DNA of 64,000 nt from Candidatus Aminicenantota bacterium. Lineage in GTDB: Bacteria; Acidobacteriota; Aminicenantia; UBA2199. This document shows positions 53,827 through 62,800 of the stretch, piece after piece. The DNA lies in NCBI GenBank assembly GCA_020355945.1, contig CP070627.1, positions 7,469,740-7,533,739 of the forward strand, in the 5' to 3' direction. Positions within the stretch are counted from its first letter, which is position 1. Every line of letters starts with the position of its first letter. Made by a program: the position numbers and the translations under genes. Under the pieces are notes generated by a model. It did no database searches. It was not told where the DNA came from and saw only the letters and a list, made by a program, of their open reading frames with translations.

Positions 53827-56800
53827 TCATATCAAATGCACCGCTTCTTCCAGACTGATATTACCCCCCCGGATATCCTCCAGCAGCTCCATTAAAAATG
53901 CTTCATCAACAGCACCTGTACCAGCCGGCTCTATTTCTGCCGCGATTTTCTTACCCGGGCAATACTGTTTTCGTTTGAATCGAGGAAGCGGGAGCGGCTG
54001 CCGTTTTCTTACATACTCATGAACCGGGATAAACTCCTCCAAAATCATATGACAATTGGTGCCGCCAAATCCAAACGAAGAAACTGCTGCCCGGCGAATA
54101 GGGCTATTTTTTCCCGGGAGCCATTCCCTGGCAGTGGTGATAGGATAAAAAGGAGATTCGGCAAATTTGAACCTGGGATGGGGGTTTTCACAATGAATGG
54201 TGGGGGGTAAGGTTTTATGCTGCAGGGCGAGGACAACTTTGATAAAGCTGGGAATACCCGCAGCCCGCAGCAAATGCCCCATATTGGATTTGACAGAACC
54301 CACAGCACAGTATTGTTTATCCCGGGTAAATTCCCGGTACACCTGGGTAGCGGCTCGTATCTCAATCGGATCACCCAACAGGGTCCCGGTGCCGTGTGCT
54401 TCCATGTAAGTAATGGTGTCGGCTGATACCCCACTGGCTGCCAATGCCTGGCGAATCACCTCCTTTTGACCTTCAATGCTGGGGACGGTTACCCCCATGG
54501 TACGACCATCATTATTTACTGCCGAACCTGCTATCACTGCCAGGATTTCATCCCCTTCCTCCAGGGCGGTTTCATAAGATTTCAACAGTACAATTCCTGA
54601 TCCTTCTCCCAATGCAAATCCTTTGGCTCGTTGATCAAACACGTAAGCTGTCCCGTCATCTGACAATACCTCTGCTTTGCTGAATCCGACATGGATATGA
54701 TGGTCCATGATCAGTTCAATCCCACCGGCCACGGCCATATCACACTCCCCATACCGGATGGCCTGGCAGGCCTGGTGCAGGGCCACCAACGCTGAAGAAC
54801 ATGCCGTATCTATGGTCTGGGAAGCCCCTTTTAAATTATAAAAATCAGAAATCCGGGCGGCCATCATGTTGGGAATATTGCTCACCACCAGGTGTTTCAT
54901 CGCTTCTGCCTGGAGTTTACTCATATATTTATCAGCATAGGTGCTTTCACCTCCGCCGATGTATACGCCTGTTCGGCTGCCGCTGAGTTTTTCCCTATTA
55001 AAACCTGACCGGCAAAACAGTTCCTCTGCCAGTTCTAAAAGAATACGTTGATAGGGGTCCATTACCAGGGCATTTTCATCGCGTATGCCAAAAAATCCCG
55101 CATCAAAAAAGTAAATGTTATCGATAAAAGCGCCCCATTTGCAATAGGATTTATTGGGTGCGTTTTTATCCGGGCTGAAAAACTCCGCAGTGTCCCACCG
55201 GTCAGGGGGAACCTCGGTTACCAGGTCCTTACCTTTGACCAGGTTAGCCCAGAAGGCCTCCGGGCTGTTGGATTGGGAAAAACGACAGGCCATACCAATA
55301 ACAGCAATTTTACCGGCTTGCTTCTGCCATTTCCGCGGTGCGGAGACCCTGTTGACAAAAAAACGGCTTCTCGGTGTTCCAGGTTCATCAATACTTTCCC
55401 CACCGGGATCTCTTTTCTGCGGGGGGACCTTTGCACTTTTAGGGGAGTCTGGCTCTTCCGGTACTGCAATGCCGTTTTCAATCAAATAGGCGGACAATCG
55501 TTTGATGGTGTTATGTTCGGACAGGGCATGGGGTTCAACAACCGTCCCATACATGGCTTCCAGTCGATTCAACATGGTCATCATCATGATCGAATCCAGT
55601 CCGTAATCAGCCAGGGGGTCCCCGGGATTGATATCGCTTTCTTCTACCTTTAATAACTCGACACACAATTCCACCAGGTCTTTTTCTACCTTTTCCTGCC
55701 ATTGATTTTTTGAAATGGAGCGGGACTGCCGAAGGGGTTCATGGTCAACGGGTTTTGGTTCCTTGGTACCAGCGGCGGAAGGGATCCCCAACAATTCCAC
55801 TAATTTTGCCCGACTGCCCACTGCCACTGCCAGTTGGGTCCGATGCGCAGCCAGGGCTTCTTCAAAGGCCTCCAGGCCAGCAGTGGTTTCCAGGGGCACG
55901 GAACCCGCCCGTTTTTTCATCCACTCCCGCGTTTGCTCATCAATCCTCATACCGCCTTCTTTCCACCAGGGCCAGTTGATAGACACGGTGTTTCCCTGCC
56001 GCTCTCCCCGGGCACGCCAGCATTCCCTGGCACGGGCAAAATCATCCAAAAACCGATTGGCATAGGCATAATCACTCTGACCAGGATTCCCCAAAAGCCC
56101 TGCCGTGGAAGAAAAAAGAACAAAAATATCCAATGGCTCGTCCTTAAGCACCTGGTCCAACCAGACCGTCCCATATACTTTAGGGGCCAGGACAGCTTCC
56201 ATATCCTCCCTGGTTTTATTCACCAGGAAGGCATCGCGGATAACCCCGGCACAGTGGATAACACCGTGGATTTCTTTGAAACAAGACCTGGCTTCCTTGA
56301 CCAGTCGCTCCACTTCCTGGCGACGGGAAATATCTGCCCGGGTAAATATCACCCGGGCTCCTGCGCGCTCCAACTCCTCTATCTTCTTTTGCTTTCGGGC
56401 GTCCAACTCTGTCACATCGGTAATCACTAACCGGGCATTGACCTTTCGAGCCAGGTACCGGGCAATAATGAATCCCAGGGCGCCGGTGCCGCCGGTAATC
56501 AGGTATACGCCGTCTTCTCTCCAGGGCAGCGGGTCATATTCCCGGGTTCCGGGGTTAAATTCTTTGAATCTCTTTACAAATCTCTGTTTGTCTTTTCCCT
56601 GGTAACGCACTTCCACGCTCTCCTCCCCTGATGCTGGCTGGAATTCTGTCAACAGCTCAGCCAAATAGGCGGGGAGGGGAAGACGACCTTCTCCAGGTGG
56701 TATTTGCAATCCCACGGTTTTGTAAGCACACAGCGGATGTTCCCTACGGAGGGTCCTGGCAAAACCACTAACCGCTGCATACTCCGGCTGCTCTTCGTCA

Positions 56801-59800
56801 CCCTGAACCAGGTATACATAGAGCACCTGTACCTTCTCCTTCGGCTTCCGGGCCAGCAGCGCCCGGGTCAAATAAAACAACGAATAAATCCCCCTCTCCA
56901 GGTGCCTGGATAACGATTCCTTTTCACCACGAAAATCCTCTTGCGACCACAGGTGAAGAATCCCATAAGGCAGCAAATGATGCTGCCGGAGGGCTTCCAG
57001 CAATTGATGATAATCCTGCAGGGAACCGGGATTAATCTCCAACACTTTACCACCCGGGTCTAATTCCCGAAACGCCTTTCCTGGCTTTACCAGGATAACC
57101 GAGCCCGGGATATTCCACTGGTTTAAGACCCGGTATAACCGGTCATCACAGTCAAACAGCAGGAGTGGTCCGGGTATGCCTTTAAGCACTGACCTGGCTG
57201 CGGATTCGGATTCCAGTGCTGCTTCCTCCCACACACTGTGAAAATATATTTTCTCATCCGCTGCACATTTTTTATATCGGGGTGTGAAGGATTCCCCACT
57301 GGAAGATGTTTCAGGCTGCAGGGCCCGGACCGCATAGTCGGTTAGTTTAACCAATACCCGGCCGGTTTCATCCACCAGTTGTATATGAAATCGTCTTACC
57401 CCGGCGCCCGGCTGGGGTTCCTCCACTGGTACAGCATAAGCCCAGCAATTTTCAGGCAGTGGTTTTATGATCTCTACCTCCCCCAGACTAAAGGGAAGAT
57501 AGGGACCGCCGGATGTTTCTCCTGCTGCGCTTTCAAACCCGATAAGCGCTTGCAGGGCACCATCCATCAATGAAGGGTGCAGGCCAAACGCCCGGGATTC
57601 CGCCTGGCACGGCTGCGGCAGTTGAAGACAGGCCAGGATTTCACTCCCTTCTTCATCCCGGTACACCTGCCTAAGGACCTGGAAACCAGGTCCATACTCC
57701 AAACCTCCACTTCGATAACGGTCATAACAAACTGCCCCATCGATTAAATGCCTACACCGCTGTTTAATCGCCCGGATATCAATCTTCTCCATGGGCCGGT
57801 CATGACTATTGCTTTGATACACCAGCTTTCCCCGGGAGTGGATCACAGGATCATTCCCGGGTTCACCCGTGCTTACCTCGTAGGCCACTATATCTTTCTC
57901 CGGGTAGAGACAGAGGTGAACATCCAGGGGGTGGTTGACAGCAATGGGCTTTACCCAGATAATATGTTTTATTTTTCCTACCGGTGATTCTCCGGCCAGT
58001 TGTCCGGCTGCCCGGGCCATTTCCAGGTAAGCCGCCCCGGGTAATACCTCCCGCCCGGTCACGATATGATCCCGCAAATAAAATTCCTTACCTGTCAACC
58101 GCGTGGTAAATCGCTGCTCCGTTAAGGTCGAGGTATTGGCTCCCAGTAGTGGATGTAAACGGGATATTTCACCTGCCTGCGGCGTAACTTCCTCAACCTG
58201 CGGTATCCAGTACCGCTTACCGGCAAAGGGGTAAGTGGGTAGGGAGATACGGTTGGGCGGTTTCCCGGGGTATAACCGCTTCCAATCGATAGTCACACCG
58301 GTTACCCACAGTTGGGCCAACTGGTGCAGGTCCCGGTCTTCCATCACCACCCGTATAAATTCCTCACCCGCACGGCCGTTGAGTAAACAAGATTTTTCCC
58401 CATCGGTTTTTATATTGCCTTGATACAGTTTCTCGATGTCTTCCTTGCCCTGGCAGAATCGGCTTAATTTTTCTTTTAATTGCTCAACAGTGGATACCAC
58501 CACAGCCAGGCGCTGACCCTGGGGTTCACGCCCCACTTGCAGTGTATAGGCCATATCGGCAAGGCTTACCTCCTTTCTGGCTGCCCCCGGGATGTTTCCT
58601 GGCTCCTGCCCGAATGTATCCCCGGACCGGTCCACCAGGTACCGGGAAAGGGATACCAATGAACCCACTTCAGCGAAGACCCCGGGTGTCACCAGGTCGC
58701 CAGGGGTATAGGTTTGATTAATACCATTGGCCAATGCCGCCAGCTTCACCGGGTCAAAGCCATATCCTTCAAGGCTTTCCTCCGGGTCAATGTCATTTTC
58801 ACTAACCGCTAAAATCCGGGAAGCCATTTTCAACAGGTCTTCCTGTAAACAGGAGAGTATATCCCGGTTACCTTCATTGGTGGATTTCCCCCGGGATGGC
58901 TGTTGGTTTTCCAGGAATAAGTTCAATTTCCCGGCATAGGCTTTTAACCCGTCTTTATTCCTGGCAGACAGGATAATCAAATAAGGTACCCCTTCACCTC
59001 CGATTTGCCCTGCGCCCTGGGTCCTGCACCCTGCGCTGGCGGAATGGTCTCCGCACCATTCCTCCAGCAGCACATGGGCATTGGCCCCCCCGGCGCCAAA
59101 GGAACTGATGCCCGCTCGCCGGGGATAAGGTGAGGTCCACTCGGTCAACTCCCGCTGAACGTAAAAAGGAGAACCCGGGAAATTGATATTGGGGTTCAAT
59201 TGACTGCAGTGGATCGAGGGTGCCAATTGCCCGTGCCTGAACTGCAGCAGAACCCTGGTAATCCCGGCTATTCCTGCTGCTGATTCCAGGTGACCGATGT
59301 TGGATTTCACCGACCCGATGGCGCAGAACTGTTTGTCCCCGGTATATTTCCTGAAGGCTTTGGTCAGTCCTGTAATTTCCACCGGGTCGCCCAGGATGGT
59401 GCCGGTGCCGTGGGCCTCGATATAACTGATGGTCCTGGCGTCTATCCCGGACTTTTCCAGGACTGTGCATATAAGCCGGGCCTGCGCATTGGGATTGGGG
59501 ACAGTATACCCGCTGGTGCTTCCTCCATGATTAACAGCACTGCCCCTGATCACGGCATAAATATGGTCGTTATCTCTAACAGCGCTGTACAGGGGTTTGA
59601 GTACCAATGCGCCGACACCTTCACCCGGGACAAATCCGTCACCCCCGGCCCCAAACGTATGACACCGCCCCGTGGGCGACAGCATGCGCATCTGGCACAT
59701 GGCAATATATTTACCGGGATGAAGGTACAAATTAACACCGCCAGCTACAGCCATATGACATTCTCCCTTTTTAAGGCTTTCACAGGCCAGGTGCAGGGCG

Positions 59801-62800
59801 GTTAAAGAAGAAGAACATGCCGTGTCCACAGGTATACTGGGTCCGTGAAAATTAAATACATAAGATACCCGGTTGGCAATAGACCAGGGAGATGTATCAG
59901 GGATAACCATGTTGCCGCGGTTCCATTGGTCCGGTCCCAACAGTAAGTAAGAATACGTGGTAACACCGGCAAATACTCCCACATCAATATCCCGGAGACC
60001 TTCCCTGGTGTACCCGGCATCTTCCAGGGCTGCCCAGGCAGTTTCCAAAAACAACCGTTCCTGCGGGTCCATGATTTCCGCGTCTTTGGGCGATATGTTG
60101 AAAAACAACGGCTCAAACCGGTCCACATCTTCCAGGAATCCACCCCACTTGCAGTACATGTTCCCGCCTGCTGCTCTCTCCGGGTCCGGGTCATAGTAAC
60201 GACGGTAATCCCAGCGGCTGCCGGGTATCTCAGTAATACAATCTTTCCCTGTCTTGAGGTTTTCCCAATATCGATCCGGGTCTTTTGCCCGGGGGTAGCG
60301 CCCGCTGAGACCAATGATGGCAATCCCCCCGGATAACAGCTCTGCCTCGTCCGGCCATTGACGTTCTTGTTGTTGGCTGTCATCTTCTTTGATATCAATT
60401 TTTTCATCAACGGTTTCCCCTGCTCCTTTTTGCAGCCCAAATAACACTGTCAGTTGGGTTTCATGATTCTTCACCATATAGTCAGCCAACTCATCCAGGG
60501 TCTGGCATTCAAACAGTAATGTCCTGGAAAGACTTCCTAAATCCCGGCTTACCTTTGCATTAAACCGCTGAATGGTTATAGAATCGATGCCATATTCTTT
60601 GAAATTGGCGTGAACTTCGATTTTCCCCGGGGAGAGTTCTAATATTTCCCCCAAAAGGTCCCGCAAAAAGGCGGTGGTTTTTTCCTTTAACAGGGATGGG
60701 GCAACGGGAGCGGATAAGGATACAAACCGCTCCAGGAACCGCGTGCAGTGCTGATTGCCGTATACCACGATGCATTGGGAATTCCCGGAGATTAACGCGG
60801 TTTTCCAGGCTTTAATGCCGGCGGCGGTGGGGAGCGGCTTCATACCGCTTTGTTCAGCCGGGTGACTGCGGTGTTCCCCGGGAATCTTCATACCTCCCTC
60901 TTCCCACAAGGGCCAGTTAATGGATATGCTCATGCCTTTGCGCTCTCCTGCCTGGCGTAATCCTTCCCGGACCCGGGCATATTCATCCATAAACCGGTTG
61001 CCATACGCATATGCACACTGCCCCGCATTGCCAATCACCGCCGCTAAAGAAGAGAATAACACAAAAAAATCCAATGGTTCATCCCTGGTGACTTCATCCA
61101 GGTACACCGTGCCGTATACCTTGGGGGCCAATACTTCATCCATTTGTCGGGTTGTCTTTTTGAGAATAAAGGAGTCCCGCACTACCCCTGCACTGTGAAT
61201 AATACCGTTGAGGTGTTTAAACTGTTTTTTAACTTGTTTTACCAGTTGTTCTACTTCCTGGCGCCTGGAGATATCAGCCCGGATAACTGTCACCTCTGCC
61301 CCCAGGGATTGGAGTTCCTTTATCCAGGTGCTTTTTTGGGGATCTAAACCGGACCGTCCCACCAGCACTAACCTGGCCTTGACTTGTTGAGCCAGGTACC
61401 TGGTAAAAATCCGCCCTAAGCCACCCATGCCGCCGGTCACCAGGTAAACACCATGTTTTCTCAATGGCAATGGCTGCGTCGGTCTTGCCGGGGGAGCAAA
61501 TGCCTGTAAACACCTGACATAACGATGATTTCCCTCTTTATCACAAACATAGCGGGTTTCCACCCGGTCATCATCAATGGCAAGCTCCGTTACTATCACC
61601 TCCAGCACCCGGGCCAGTTCCAATGTTTCCCCTGGTCTTGATGGCTCATCGGCGGGAATCCTTAATTCAATGGTTTTGTAAACAAACCCGGGGTTTTCCA
61701 GGCGGAGGGTCCTGGCAAACCCACTGACCGCGGCATGGGCGGCATAGGAGGGAGAAGAAAACCGAAGATCGTTAACCGGCCCGGGATAAACATAAATTAA
61801 CTTCGTCTTGGACCCGAGTTTCTGTGCCATCAAGGCCTGGCTGAGATATAACAGTGAAAATACTCCCTGCTCGAGTAGTGATTGAAGGTTGTCCCCCACA
61901 TCGTTATTGGCAGCGTTTTCCTGGTGCCAGAGGTGGACAATATTAACCGGTGCCTGTCCCTGCCGGACCAGTGTCTCCACCAATTGACCGTAATCTTCCG
62001 GGTGTCCGGGGCGGATTTCAAACCTCCTGCTTCCGGTTTCCTTGAATTGGGGCCCGGGTTTGACCAGGGTAACAGGGACTTGCTGTCCCAATTGCCGGTG
62101 GAAAGCATCGGGAAAATCATTGTTAATACCGAATAACAGCAGCGGCTGCCCTTGAACCCTGCCAGGTTCCTGCCCGGGGCCTGCTAAAGGGGATTCCTGC
62201 CACACGCCCCGGTAATACATTAATGCCGGCCCCCCGGTCCGATTTAACAGACGCACACCCGGTGGGGGGGCAGATGTCCCGGACCGGGCTTGCAATTTAA
62301 AATTGGTCATAGATAGATCAGGCATGCGATGATTTTTACAGCTCCGAAGCCCCGGGGCATTCTCAGCTCCTGGCTTCCAATATCGTTCCCTGGCAAAGGG
62401 ATAGGTGGGCAGGGAAATACGCCGGGCAGCACCTCCGAGCGAATCAACCCCGGATGTGGAATAGAGTAAATCCCAATCGATTTCTATCCCGGATACCCAC
62501 AATTGGGCAATTTTATCCGATTTACCCCCCCGGATGATGCTCCTGACATAGGCTTCACCCTCTTTACCTTCAATGAGCGGGCTGGGTTTGGCCTGGCCTG
62601 ATTTTATACTGCCGGTGTAAAAATGTTCAATATCCTGCACACCCTGGCAATACCGTTTTAATTTTTCCACTGCGGCAGCAGTACCGGATACCCTGAAGGC
62701 AATGCGCCGGTTCATGGCTTCGCGGCCCACCTGTAAAGTGTAGGCAATATCCTCGATGCTCTCAGAGGTGGCTGCCAAAAAGTCCTTCATTTTTTCAGCA

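Noticed and set aside
54020..55315. Last KS of PKS A considered as a non-elongating KS0
   Set aside because: Cys (DTACSSAL) and both His motifs (HGTGT, NMGH) are intact; it is divergent but not obviously inactive.
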